Shown: positions 40,671-49,356 of the stretch, one piece after another | Position numbering within the stretch: position 1 is the stretch's first letter | How the letters are laid out: the number at the start of each line of letters is the position of its first letter | NCBI GenBank assembly: GCA_017304475.1 | Contig: JAFKKV010000018.1 | Location: forward strand, 124,001-188,000 | Source of the DNA: Hyphomicrobiales bacterium | GTDB lineage: Bacteria > Pseudomonadota > Alphaproteobacteria > Rhizobiales > Phreatobacteraceae | Direction: 5' to 3' | Length of the DNA stretch: 64,000 bases | Position numbers and translations under genes: made by a program | Notes under the pieces: generated by a model | Databases searched by the model: none | What the model saw: only the letters and a program-made list of their open reading frames with translations | What the model was told of the DNA's origin: nothing

Positions 40671-41854
40671 ATGCTCATCCCGCGGCATCAGCCGGCGACA
40701 TGAATCTGCTCGCGGACGACGCCTTCCGCCTGGCCGTGCGCGGCTGGATCGAGGCCAATTATCCGCCGGATCTGCGCTTTCCGCAGCGGCGGCTGCATTG
40801 GCGCGACAACCGCGTCTGGTACGACAAGCTGGCCGCGAAGGGCTGGCTCTGTCCGGGCTGGCCGCCCGAATGGGGTGGCATGGGCCTGGCCGCCGGCAAG
40901 CAGCTCATCATGATCGAAGAGCTCGAGCGTCATGGTTGCGCCCGTGTCAGCGACATGGGCACGCTGATGCTGGGCCCCTTGCTGATCAAATATGGCAGCG
41001 AGGAGCAGAAGCGCTTCTTCCTGCCGCGGATCATCAGCGGCGAACATGTCTGGGCGCAGGGTTACAGCGAGCCCGATGCCGGCTCCGATCTTGCCGCGGT
41101 GCGCACCGAGGCGGTTCTCGACGGTGACGAATGGGTGGTCGGCGGGCAGAAGACCTGGATCACTTTCGCCAATGACGCCAACTGGATCTTCGTTCTGGCC
41201 CGCACCAGCAAGGCGGCGAAGAAACAGCAGGGCATCAGCTTCCTGCTGATCCCGATGGATCTGCCCGGCATCACCGTGCGGCCCATTCTCAACCTCGATC
41301 GTCACGACGAGTTCTGCGAGGTGTTCTTCGATCGGGTCCGCGTGCCGCGCGGCAATCTGGTTGGCGAGATCGACAAGGGGTGGAGCATGGCGAAAGCGCT
41401 GCTCGGCTTCGAACGCGTGGCCATCGGCTCGCCGAAATTGTCCTCGCTCGGCCTCAGCCGGCTCAAGCTGCTGGCGCAGCGCGCGGGCCTGTGGGGAGAT
41501 CCGGTCTTCGCCGATACCTATACCCGGCTGCGCCTCGACCTGGCCGATCTCAAGGCCCTCTATGAATCCTTCGTCGATCGCCTGCGGCGCGGCGAGCCGG
41601 TCGGCGTCGACGTGTCCATGTTGAAACTGTTTCAGAGCGAACTCTACCAGCGCATCACCGAGGTGATGCTGGAGGTTGCCGGCGAGGAAGCGGGCCTGCT
41701 CGCGCCGCTCGACGCCGATCGCGGCCTCAACCCGTCCGGTCAGTTCCTGCAGGCGCGCCCGACCACCATTTTCGGTGGTTCCAGCGAAATTCAGCGCAAT
41801 ATCCTGGCCAAGAGCGTGCTCGAACTGCCGGATCCGCCGCGCCGGACCGCCTGA
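40667..41854 (+). CDS. Acyl-CoA dehydrogenase family protein, subunit 2 of a coupled pair
   Basis: A 395-residue acyl-CoA dehydrogenase: N-terminal helical domain (WYDKLAAKGWLCPGWPPEWGG), central beta domain with QGYSEPDAGSDLAAV (about 131-145) and KTWITFANDANW, and C-terminal helices ending TIFGGSSEIQRNILAKSVL. At the position of the usual C-terminal Glu there is Gly (FGGSS), while Glu249 in LLGFERVAIG matches the alternative base position of isovaleryl/long-chain enzymes and FadE29-type subunits. It introduces a double bond into an acyl-CoA, together with subunit 1. The CoA-transferase converges on it 36 bp away. Confidence 0.85.
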   Translation: MNAHPAASAGDMNLLADDAFRLAVRGWIEANYPPDLRFPQRRLHWRDNRVWYDKLAAKGWLCPGWPPEWGGMGLAAGKQLIMIEELERHGCARVSDMGTLMLGPLLIKYGSEEQKRFFLPRIISGEHVWAQGYSEPDAGSDLAAVRTEAVLDGDEWVVGGQKTWITFANDANWIFVLARTSKAAKKQQGISFLLIPMDLPGITVRPILNLDRHDEFCEVFFDRVRVPRGNLVGEIDKGWSMAKALLGFERVAIGSPKLSSLGLSRLKLLAQRAGLWGDPVFADTYTRLRLDLADLKALYESFVDRLRRGEPVGVDVSMLKLFQSELYQRITEVMLEVAGEEAGLLAPLDADRGLNPSGQFLQARPTTIFGGSSEIQRNILAKSVLELPDPPRRTA

Positions 41855-41890
41855 CGGCGCGATCCGGCATTGCCGTCGAAGGGGACCACC

Positions 41891-43117
41891 TCAGGCGACG
41901 ATCCGGTCCCGGGCGAGAGCATCGATCTCCTCCTCGCTCATCGACAGCCTGTCACGCAGGAGTTCGCGCGTATGTTCGCCATGCAGGGGCGGATGGCGGT
42001 CATAGCCGATCGGCGTGTCGGAGAAACGGATCGGATTGGCGACGATCGGCAAGGTGCCGGATTTCGGATGCGCGATCTCCCGCAGCATGGCGCGATGGCT
42101 GACCTGGGGGTCGGCGAAGACCTGACCGAAATCATTGATCGGGCCGCTCGCGACGCCGACATCGGCGAGCGCCGTCATCCAGGCATTCGCCGTCCGGGTC
42201 TTGAGGCAGTCGGCGAGCATCGGGATGAGCGCCCGGCTGTTCTCGATGCGGCCACGGTTGGTCGCGAAGCGCTGATCGGTGGCGAGATCCGGCCGGCCGA
42301 GCACGGCGGCGAAACGCGCGAATTGCTGGTCGTTGCCGACGGCGATCATGATCGGCTGATCGGCGCATGCGAAGGCCTGCCAGGGGCAGGTGATCTGCGA
42401 GGCCGCGCCGGCCCGCGCCGGCATGCGGCCGGATGCGAGATAGTTCATGGCGATGTGGCTGACCGCGTGAAGCTGGGCGTCGAGCAGCGCGAGATCGATA
42501 TGCTGTCCCTTGCCGGACACCTGGTCGCGGTGATTGAGCGCGGCGAGAATGGCGATCGTGGCGTAATAGCCGGCGGTGATGTCGGATACGCTGTAGCCGA
42601 CGAGATTGGGCCCGGCGCCGGGTTCGCCGTCGGGCACGCCGGTAATGCTCATCAGCCCGCTCATGGCCTGGAACACCGGGTCGTAGCCGGGCAGGTGGCT
42701 ATACGGTCCCGACTGGCCGAAGCCGGTGATCGAGCAATAGATCAGCCGCGGATTGACCGCGCTCAGGCTTGCATGGTCGAGGCCGTAGCGCTGCAAATTG
42801 CCGGTCTTGAAGTTCTCGATCAGAACGTCGCTTTCGGCGGCGAGCCTGCGGATCAGGTCCTGGCCGGCCGGCTTGCCGATATCGACGGCGATCGAGCGCT
42901 TGCCGCGGTTCATGGCGAGATAGGACGAGGTCTCGCCGGTCTCGCGGTCGTCGGCGCCCCTATGCGGCACACCCATCCGGCGCACGTCATCACCACCAGC
43001 GGGATGCTCGACCTTGATCACGTCGGCGCCGAAATCGGCCAGCATCTGGCCGGCCCAGGGGCCGGCGAAGACCCGGCTGAGATCGAGCACGCGGACATGC
43101 GACATGAGACCGGGCAT
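41891..43117 (-). CDS. CaiB/BaiF class III CoA-transferase
   Basis: A 408-residue family III CoA-transferase. It begins VRVLDLSRVFAGPWAGQMLADFGADVIKVEHP, the typical CoA-binding N-terminal fold, and the nucleophile Asp146 lies in LPGYDPVFQAMSG. The block NRGKRSIAVDIGKPAGQDLIRRL is also typical. It moves CoA from one acyl-CoA to a free acid and so could activate the substrate for the two dehydrogenases encoded opposite. The start may be the ATG at 43117 or the one four codons in. A GntR regulator lies upstream on the same strand. The exact acid is unknown. Confidence 0.88.
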   Translation of the reverse strand: MPGLMSHVRVLDLSRVFAGPWAGQMLADFGADVIKVEHPAGGDDVRRMGVPHRGADDRETGETSSYLAMNRGKRSIAVDIGKPAGQDLIRRLAAESDVLIENFKTGNLQRYGLDHASLSAVNPRLIYCSITGFGQSGPYSHLPGYDPVFQAMSGLMSITGVPDGEPGAGPNLVGYSVSDITAGYYATIAILAALNHRDQVSGKGQHIDLALLDAQLHAVSHIAMNYLASGRMPARAGAASQITCPWQAFACADQPIMIAVGNDQQFARFAAVLGRPDLATDQRFATNRGRIENSRALIPMLADCLKTRTANAWMTALADVGVASGPINDFGQVFADPQVSHRAMLREIAHPKSGTLPIVANPIRFSDTPIGYDRHPPLHGEHTRELLRDRLSMSEEEIDALARDRIVA

Positions 43118-43424
43118 CGGGCAACCTCCATGAGCGGCGCCGGCAAGCCATCCGGCGCGAACCTGGATTCCGGATGCGGGGCGGCATGCGATGGTGGGCC
43201 TGAGCGCCGCGATCCGCGCGTTTCCCTCGGCCGAGCGAAATCACCCGCCCGGAGACGGTTCTCAACGCCCCTCTCGTCGCCCTGCCGATTGCCCCTTTGC
43301 GGCAATTCCTGTCGCTTCATCCGAAAGGCCAGTTATATAACCTTAACGTTCCGCCGGCGGGTTTGTACAGGGCGTTCTGGAGGGATTGCGGTTCGACGAA
43401 GCGCGAGGGCGCGCCGGCCGCCGC
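43118..43424 (-). other. Leader region of the CoA-transferase gene with palindrome
   Basis: About 300 bp without a gene between the GntR stop and the CoA-transferase start. The perfect palindrome GTTATATAAC lies at 43332-43341 next to GTTAAGG; on the minus strand it contains TATAAC, a fair -10, about 215 bp before the start codon. It is a candidate promoter/operator, perhaps for the GntR protein. The rest is GC-rich with nothing recognised. Confidence 0.4.
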
Positions 43425-44168
43425 TCAGCGCAGCTTGATGTCGAACCGCACGACGTCGCCGCGATAGACGCCTTCGGCCACCAGCACGCAGACGCCGTCC
43501 GCATCGACCGCGCGGCGATGCACCAGAGCCACCGGCGCGTTCAGCGACAGCGACAGGGCTTCGGCGGTTTCGACATCGGCGGTGCCGATGGTCAGGGTCT
43601 GCCGGGCGTCGCGGATCTCGAGGCCGGGCACGTCGTTGATCAGCCGCAGCGCGGTTTTCGTCTCGACGTCTTCCTGGCTGATGCGTTCGCGCAGGCGCTC
43701 GTCGATATAGACATCGGTGAGCAGGAACGGCTTGCCGTGCCGCCAATGACGCCGGTGCAAATGGCGATAGGCGGGTGCCAGTTCGCCGACCGGGTAGGGC
43801 ACTGCGCCGAGCTGGATGCCGGGTTCGTCGGAGAGGATCTCGATGCGGGCGGTGTGGTTGGGCCGCAGCAGCCCGGACCAGTCGGTGCCGACCTCGCACC
43901 ACAATTCCTCCTGCGGCTGGCGCCGGACGAAGGTGCCCTTGGCCCGGTAGCGCTCGATCAGGTGCTCGGCCTCCAGCAGCGTCAGCGCCTGGCGAATGGT
44001 GGCGCGCGCGACGCCGCATTCGCTGGCGAGATCGTCGACCGTCGGGATCTGGCTGCCGAGCGGCCATTGCCCGGATTCGATCCGGCGCCGGAACAGCGTG
44101 GCGAGCTGAAGGTAACGCGAGACGGCACTGCGGCTGAAATCGACGGCGCGTTTCTGTGTGGCGACCAT
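43425..44168 (-). CDS. GntR/HutC family transcriptional regulator (UTRA domain)
   Basis: A 247-residue regulator. The N-terminal winged helix (about 18-82) has YLQLATLFRRRIESGQWPLGSQIPTVDDLASECGVARATIRQAL, the GntR signature, and the C-terminal part (95-245) is a UTRA ligand-binding domain of the HutC subfamily. It probably senses a pathway intermediate and represses the neighbouring CoA-transferase and perhaps the acyl-CoA dehydrogenase genes. The ATG at 44168 gives a normal length. It stands between that catabolic block and the dcw operon and reads away from the latter. The ligand is unknown. Confidence 0.87.
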   Translation of the reverse strand: MVATQKRAVDFSRSAVSRYLQLATLFRRRIESGQWPLGSQIPTVDDLASECGVARATIRQALTLLEAEHLIERYRAKGTFVRRQPQEELWCEVGTDWSGLLRPNHTARIEILSDEPGIQLGAVPYPVGELAPAYRHLHRRHWRHGKPFLLTDVYIDERLRERISQEDVETKTALRLINDVPGLEIRDARQTLTIGTADVETAEALSLSLNAPVALVHRRAVDADGVCVLVAEGVYRGDVVRFDIKLR

Positions 44169-44632
44169 GAAGAGCCCAGTCCGATCTTCGTCCAGCTGAC
44201 AATGTTCTAGCCTATCAGTTTAAGCCCGCGGCGCGATGGCGTAAACTTCGCGTGACGGGATCGGGAAGCCCAGGCGGCGGATATCGCGCGAGTGCCTTTT
44301 CGACCGTGCGGGCAGGGCGCAAATCCTCCTCGGGGAGCGGATTGCCGGGCGCCTCGGCGGTTCGGCCGGGCGCGGCGCGCATGGTGACCAAAGTCTTTAG
44401 GAAACCGTTTGTTAACGGCCAGCCGCGTTAATGAGGCGTTGACGACACGGACCCTGTGACATGGGCGTCCTCGGGCGTGATCGTCACCGACGCCCGTGAT
44501 GCCATGCCGGTCGAGAACGAGCTGCATTTTCCGACGCCAGTCCCGCGCGAGGCCAGCGCTTGGATTCGGCATCGGTTGCTCGGGCCTGGTTCCCGGTCGC
44601 GATCGAGCGTGGTGAGGCGTAGGAGCTTAGGG
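44169..44632 (+). other. Gene-free region upstream of the dcw operon, no mraZ
   Basis: About 460 bp between the GntR gene and rsmH that must hold the dcw promoter. I see no MraZ-like frame (the usual first gene of this cluster) and no TGGGN repeat array that MraZ binds. AT-richer DNA at 44390-44432 contains AGTCTTTAGGA, TTTGTTAACGG and GTTAATGAGG; two TTAA boxes there are 12 bp apart, not the 7 bp of a CtrA site. The rsmH frame stays open upstream to 44456 but shows no family similarity there. Confidence 0.5.
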
Positions 44633-45622
44633 ATGACGACGGGTCGCGGCATGACAGGGACCGATGCCGCCGGCGGACCGGCCCGTCACGTTCCCGTGCT
44701 CCTGGCCGAGGTGATCGCCGCGCTGGCGCTCCGCCCGGACGCGCTCGTCATCGACGGAACCTTCGGCGCTGGCGGTTATACCGGCGCCATTCTCGACGTG
44801 CCGGACACCCGCGTCGTCGCGATCGACCGGGATCCGACGGCGATCGCCGGCGGCCAGGACCTGGTCGCCGGCGCGAAGGGCCGCCTGGCGCTCGTGCAGG
44901 ATCGCTTTTCCCGGCTGGACGCCGTCGCCGAGGCGCTCGGCCATGACACGGTCGACGCGGTCGTGCTCGACATCGGCGTGTCCTCCATGCAGATCGACGA
45001 GGCCGGGCGCGGCTTTTCCTTCCGCTTCGACGGGCCGCTCGACATGCGCATGGCGCTCTCGGGCGAGACGGCGGCGGATCTGGTCCAGCGGCTGCCCGAG
45101 GCCGAGCTGGCCGACCTCATCTATGGCTATGGCGAGGAGCGGCTGTCGCGCCATATCGCGCGTGCCATCGTGCGCGAGCGGGCGCTGGAACCGATCGTGA
45201 CCACCCGGCGGCTCGCCGACATCGTCGCCAGGGTGGTCCGTTCCAAGCCCGGCGACATTCACCCGGCGACCCGCACCTTTCAGGCCCTGCGGATTGCGGT
45301 GAACGAGGAGCTGGCCGAGCTCGAGCGGGCGCTGGCCGCTGCCGAGCGCATCCTCAAGCCCGGCGGACGGCTGGTCGTCGTCACCTTCCATTCGCTGGAA
45401 GACCGCATCGTCAAGCAGTTCCTGGCCGACCGCTCGGCCAGGACCGCCGGCGGGTCGCGCCATGCGCCGGCCGCCAAGGTGCCGGATCCGACCTTTTCGC
45501 TGCTCACCCGCAAGGCGGTGGTGGCGACGGAGGCCGAAAACGCCGCCAATCCGCGCGCACGCTCGGCCAAGCTGCGCGCCGCCGAACGAACCGTGGCACC
45601 GGCGCGGGAGACGCGGTCATGA
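44633..45622 (+). CDS. rsmH: 16S rRNA (cytosine(1402)-N(4))-methyltransferase RsmH
   Basis: A 329-residue S-adenosylmethionine-dependent enzyme (also called MraW) that methylates C1402 of 16S rRNA in the decoding centre. Seen: HVPVLLAEVIAAL at the start of the domain, the SAM-binding DGTFGAGGYTGAIL, VVLDIGVSSMQIDEAGRGFSFRFDGPLDMRM, and the C-terminal VTFHSLEDRIVKQF. I chose the ATG at 44633 with AGGAG 10 bp before; the ATG at 44651 is nearly as good. It is the first gene of the dcw operon here and overlaps ftsL (ATGATG). Confidence 0.95.
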   Translation: MTTGRGMTGTDAAGGPARHVPVLLAEVIAALALRPDALVIDGTFGAGGYTGAILDVPDTRVVAIDRDPTAIAGGQDLVAGAKGRLALVQDRFSRLDAVAEALGHDTVDAVVLDIGVSSMQIDEAGRGFSFRFDGPLDMRMALSGETAADLVQRLPEAELADLIYGYGEERLSRHIARAIVRERALEPIVTTRRLADIVARVVRSKPGDIHPATRTFQALRIAVNEELAELERALAAAERILKPGGRLVVVTFHSLEDRIVKQFLADRSARTAGGSRHAPAAKVPDPTFSLLTRKAVVATEAENAANPRARSAKLRAAERTVAPARETRS

Positions 45623-46026
45623 TGCGCTTCCTCAACATCCTGGTCGTCGCGGCCCTGATCGTCGCCGCCGTCGTGGTCTACCGCGTCAAATACGAGGCGA
45701 CGCGCCATGCCGAGGAGGTCGCGCGGCTGAAGCTGGAAATCAGCCGCGAGCGCGAGGCGATCGCCGAACTCAAGGCGCAATGGGCCAGGCTCAACCGCCC
45801 CGACCGCCTGCAGGCCCTGGCCGAGCGCCATCTGAGCCTGCGCCCGGCCTCGGTCGACCAACTGAACAATCTCAACAATCTGCCGGACAAACCCTTCGTC
45901 GATCCCGATCCGATCGGCTCGATGCTCGAGGCCATGGATGGCAGCGGCACGACCGATCCGACCGCGACCGGTTCGGTCCGGTCGATGCCCGTGCCGCAGC
46001 GCCGGCCGCAGCAGGGAGCCCGTTGA
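45619..46026 (+). CDS. ftsL: Cell division protein FtsL
   Basis: A 135-residue bitopic protein: very short cytoplasmic end, membrane helix at about 4-21 (FLNILVVAALIVAAVVVY), periplasmic coiled coil at about 27-62 (EEVARLKLEISREREAIAELKAQWARL) and the RPDRLQALAERHLSLRP motif typical of alphaproteobacterial FtsL. The last 50 residues are low-complexity and Pro/Asp-rich. It links FtsQ/FtsB to FtsW-FtsI in the divisome. Position between rsmH and ftsI confirms the call, since FtsL sequences are poorly conserved. It overlaps both neighbours, so translation is coupled. Confidence 0.9.
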   Translation: MMRFLNILVVAALIVAAVVVYRVKYEATRHAEEVARLKLEISREREAIAELKAQWARLNRPDRLQALAERHLSLRPASVDQLNNLNNLPDKPFVDPDPIGSMLEAMDGSGTTDPTATGSVRSMPVPQRRPQQGAR

Positions 46027-47801
46027 TGGAGCCTCATTCCAGCGAGCCGAATGCCCAGGCGCCGAGACCGGGCTTCCTGATGCGCACGCGGCTGTTCTTC
46101 GCCTGGCTGCTTGCCGGCCCCCAGGCCGAGCGGCTGAAAAAGGCCAAGGCGCGCGTCGTGCTGGCCATGTTCGGTTTCGGCAGCCTCTATCTCGTCATCG
46201 CGACGAGCATGATCCTCTATGCGATCAATGGCGATCCGTCGCAGCGCAATGCCGGCCGGACCCAGGATGCGGTGTCCTCGGCGCGTCCCGACATCATCGA
46301 CCGCAACGGCGAGGTGCTGGCGACCGATATCCGCACCCAGTCGCTGTTCGCCGAGCCGCGCAAGCTGGCGGCGAGCTTCGACGTCGACGAGGCGACCGAA
46401 CTCCTGACCGCCGTGCTGCCCGACCTCGACCAGCGCGAGGTGCGCGAGCGCCTGCGTTCGGGCAAGGGCTTCGTCTGGCTGCGCCGCGAGATCACCCGCG
46501 AGCAGCAGGCGCAGATCCACAGGCTGGGCATTCCCGGCATCGGCTTCCTGCGCGAGGCCAAGCGCTCCTATCCGAACGGCCCGACGCTGTCCCATGTGCT
46601 CGGCCATGTCGATGTCGACAACCAGGGCATTGCCGGGCTCGAGCGCTATATCGACGGGCGGGGGCTGGCCGAGCTGCATCGTGCCGGCTTCGCCACCAGC
46701 CGCAACCAGGAGCCGCTGCAGCTCTCCATCGACCTGCGCGTCCAGCACGTGCTGCGCGACGAGATGCAGAAGGCCTTCGCACGGTTCCGCGCCAAGGCGG
46801 CGGCCGGCGTCATCATGGATGTCGATACCGGCGAGATCATCGCCATGGCGTCGATCCCCGATTATGACCCGAACCATCCCGGCGGTTCGCATGGCGACGA
46901 CCGCATCAACCGTCTGACGACAGGCGTGTTCGAAATGGGCTCGGTGATGAAATCGCTGACCGCCGCCATGGCGATGGATTCGGGCCGGTTCAACATCAAT
47001 TCGCCGATCGACGCGCGCTTCCCGCTGACCGTCGGCCGGCATCAGGTGAAGGATTTCCACGCGCAGCGCCGGGTGCTGTCGCTGCCCGAGGTCTTCACCT
47101 ATTCCTCCAATATCGGCACGAGCCGCATGGCCCTGACGCTTGGCGGCGAGTACCAGCGCAACTTCCTGCGCAAGCTCGGCCAGCTCAACCGGCTGCAGAC
47201 CGAACTGCCGGAAAGCGCCGCGCCGCTGGTGCCGCGCCGCTGGGCCGATATCACCACGGCCACGGTGTCGTTCGGCCACGGCATTTCGGTTGCCCCGCTG
47301 CAGGCGGTGATGGGCACCGCCGCCCTGGTCAATGGCGGTCTCCTGATCAACCCGACCTTCCTGCGCCGCACCCAGGAACAGGCGCGTGCGGTCGCAACCC
47401 GGGTGATCCGGCCGGAGACCTCGGCCAATATGCGCTTCCTGATGCGGCTCAACGCCGAGCGCGGCTCGGGCCGGCGCGCCGATGTCGACGGCTATTATGT
47501 CGGCGGCAAGACCGGCACCGCCGAGAAGGTCATCGGCGGGCGTTATGCCAAGGACAAGCTGCTCAATTCGTTCATGGCGGTGTTCCCCGCCGACCAGCCG
47601 CGCTACATCCTGCTGATCATGCTCGACGAGCCGAAGGGCATTCCGGAGACCCACGGCCTGGCGACCGCCGGCTTCAACGCCGCGCCGACCGCCGGCCGGG
47701 TGATCGCCCGGGCGGCCCCGCTGCTCGGCCTTCAGCCGCGCTTCGACCTGGGGCCCGCCACGCAAACGATCCAGGTCGGCTTCCGCGCGGCCGGGCGCTA
47801 A
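46026..47801 (+). CDS. ftsI: Penicillin-binding protein 3, division transpeptidase FtsI
   Basis: A 591-residue class B PBP that cross-links septal peptidoglycan. A cytoplasmic tail of about 43 residues and a membrane helix (44-66) precede the pedestal domain (RPDIIDRNGEVLATDI). The transpeptidase motifs are complete: Ser306-x-x-Lys309 (GSVMKS), Ser360-Ser-Asn (YSSNIG) and Lys495-Thr-Gly (GGKTGTAEK). The ATG at 46026 shares one base with the ftsL stop; the longer open frame upstream is antiphase to rsmH and ftsL. It works with FtsW, encoded six genes downstream. Confidence 0.96.
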   Translation: MEPHSSEPNAQAPRPGFLMRTRLFFAWLLAGPQAERLKKAKARVVLAMFGFGSLYLVIATSMILYAINGDPSQRNAGRTQDAVSSARPDIIDRNGEVLATDIRTQSLFAEPRKLAASFDVDEATELLTAVLPDLDQREVRERLRSGKGFVWLRREITREQQAQIHRLGIPGIGFLREAKRSYPNGPTLSHVLGHVDVDNQGIAGLERYIDGRGLAELHRAGFATSRNQEPLQLSIDLRVQHVLRDEMQKAFARFRAKAAAGVIMDVDTGEIIAMASIPDYDPNHPGGSHGDDRINRLTTGVFEMGSVMKSLTAAMAMDSGRFNINSPIDARFPLTVGRHQVKDFHAQRRVLSLPEVFTYSSNIGTSRMALTLGGEYQRNFLRKLGQLNRLQTELPESAAPLVPRRWADITTATVSFGHGISVAPLQAVMGTAALVNGGLLINPTFLRRTQEQARAVATRVIRPETSANMRFLMRLNAERGSGRRADVDGYYVGGKTGTAEKVIGGRYAKDKLLNSFMAVFPADQPRYILLIMLDEPKGIPETHGLATAGFNAAPTAGRVIARAAPLLGLQPRFDLGPATQTIQVGFRAAGR

Positions 47802-47871
47802 ACTGGTCTTCACGCAGTGCATTTCGCGCTCGCCTGGCCGAGCTTCTCAATTCCCTCCATCCGATGCCGCC

Positions 47872-49356
47872 ATGGATCTCGCCACGCTTCTGAACGACGA
47901 TGCGCCGCCCGCCTGGGCTGGCGCGGCCGTGACCGGCCTGACCGCCGACAGCCGCCGGGTCGGGCCGGGCAGCCTGTTCTTCGCGCTGAAGGGCGAGAAA
48001 ACCGACGGCATGGCCCATGCCGGGGCGGCGGCCGCAGCCGGCGCGGTAGCCGTCGTGACCGATCGCGCCGATGCGCCGGCCGATGTCGCCGGCATGCCCG
48101 TCATCAAGGTCGCCAATGCCCGCAAGACGTTGGCGCTCGCCGCGAGCCGCTTCTATCCGCGCCAGCCGGCAACCATTGCCGCGGTCACCGGCACGTCCGG
48201 CAAGACCTCGGTCGCCGCCTTCCTGCGCCAGGTCTTCGCCGCGCAGGGTTTCCAGGCCGCCTCGATCGGCACGGTCGGCGTGGTGCGCCCCTCGGGCGAG
48301 GCCTATGGCGGCCTGACCACGCCGGATCCGGTCACCCTGCACGAGACGCTCGACATGCTGGCCGGCGAGGGCGTCACCCATCTCGCCTTCGAGGCCTCGT
48401 CCCACGGCCTCGATCAATACCGTCTCGACGGCGTCCGGATCGCCGCCGCGGCCTTCACCAACCTGTCGCGCGACCATCTCGACTACCATCTGACCGTCGA
48501 GGCCTATCGCGCGGCGAAGCTGCGCCTGTTCGAAGAGTTGCTGCCGGCCGGCGGCGCCGCCGTGGTGATGGACAGTCCGGATGGCCGCTATTTCTCCGAG
48601 GCGGCGCGCCGGCGCGGGCTTCGCCTGATCGAGATCGGCCGGACCGGTCAGGACCGGACCGGCGGCATCGCCATTCGCTCCGAAACCATCGACGGCGCCG
48701 GCCAGGTCGTCGTCGCCGAGGGCTTCGGCGAGACTTTCAGCACGCGCATTCCGCTGCTCGGCAGCTTCCAGGTCGACAATGCCCTGGTCGCCGCCGGCCT
48801 CGCCATCGGCTGCGGCGTCGCGCCGAAGGCGGCCTTCGCGGCGCTCGAACATCTGGAAGGCGCCAAGGGCCGGCTCGATTTCGTCGGCGCCAAGGACGGC
48901 GCTCCGGTCGTGGTCGACTATGCCCACAAGCCCGACGCGCTGGACAAGGTGCTCGAGGCGTCGCGTCCCTTCGCCACCGGTCGCCTCGTCGTGGTGTTCG
49001 GCTGCGGCGGCGACCGCGATGCCGGCAAGCGACCGATCATGGGCCGCATCGCCGCCGAGCGGGCGGACCGGGTGATCGTCACCGACGACAATCCGCGCTC
49101 GGAGAACCCGGCCGCCATTCGCGCCGCGATCCTTGCCGCGGCCCCCGGAGCCGAGGAGATCGGCGACCGCGCCGAGGCGATCCGCAGCGCCGTGCGCGAC
49201 TTGAAATCGGGGGATCTGCTGGTCATCGCCGGAAAAGGCCACGAAACCGGCCAGATCGTCGGGTCCATCACGCTCCCCTTCTCCGATCACGAGGTCGCGG
49301 CGAAGGCCATCAGCGACTATCAGACGAAAGCCGCCTCGAAAGGGTCCGCCGCATGA
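47872..49356 (+). CDS. murE: UDP-MurNAc-L-Ala-D-Glu:meso-diaminopimelate ligase MurE
   Basis: A 494-residue Mur ligase that adds the third stem residue. The ATP-binding P-loop GTSGKT is at 107-112, the carbamylated-Lys region FTNLSRDHLDYH follows, and the motif DNPR (406-409) marks meso-diaminopimelate as the amino acid added, as expected for a Gram-negative wall. A 70-bp gap after ftsI holds no clear promoter. It overlaps murF by 4 bp (ATGA). Length and motif order are normal. Confidence 0.95.
   Translation: MDLATLLNDDAPPAWAGAAVTGLTADSRRVGPGSLFFALKGEKTDGMAHAGAAAAAGAVAVVTDRADAPADVAGMPVIKVANARKTLALAASRFYPRQPATIAAVTGTSGKTSVAAFLRQVFAAQGFQAASIGTVGVVRPSGEAYGGLTTPDPVTLHETLDMLAGEGVTHLAFEASSHGLDQYRLDGVRIAAAAFTNLSRDHLDYHLTVEAYRAAKLRLFEELLPAGGAAVVMDSPDGRYFSEAARRRGLRLIEIGRTGQDRTGGIAIRSETIDGAGQVVVAEGFGETFSTRIPLLGSFQVDNALVAAGLAIGCGVAPKAAFAALEHLEGAKGRLDFVGAKDGAPVVVDYAHKPDALDKVLEASRPFATGRLVVVFGCGGDRDAGKRPIMGRIAAERADRVIVTDDNPRSENPAAIRAAILAAAPGAEEIGDRAEAIRSAVRDLKSGDLLVIAGKGHETGQIVGSITLPFSDHEVAAKAISDYQTKAASKGSAA

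Noticed and set aside
44412..44431. CtrA site before rsmH
   Set aside because: The two TTAA boxes are 12 bp apart instead of the required 7 bp.
44456..44632. 59-codon upstream extension of rsmH, and a possible fused mraZ remnant
   Set aside because: The extension shows no resemblance to MraZ or to the RsmH N-terminus; the ATG at 44633 has a ribosome-binding sequence.
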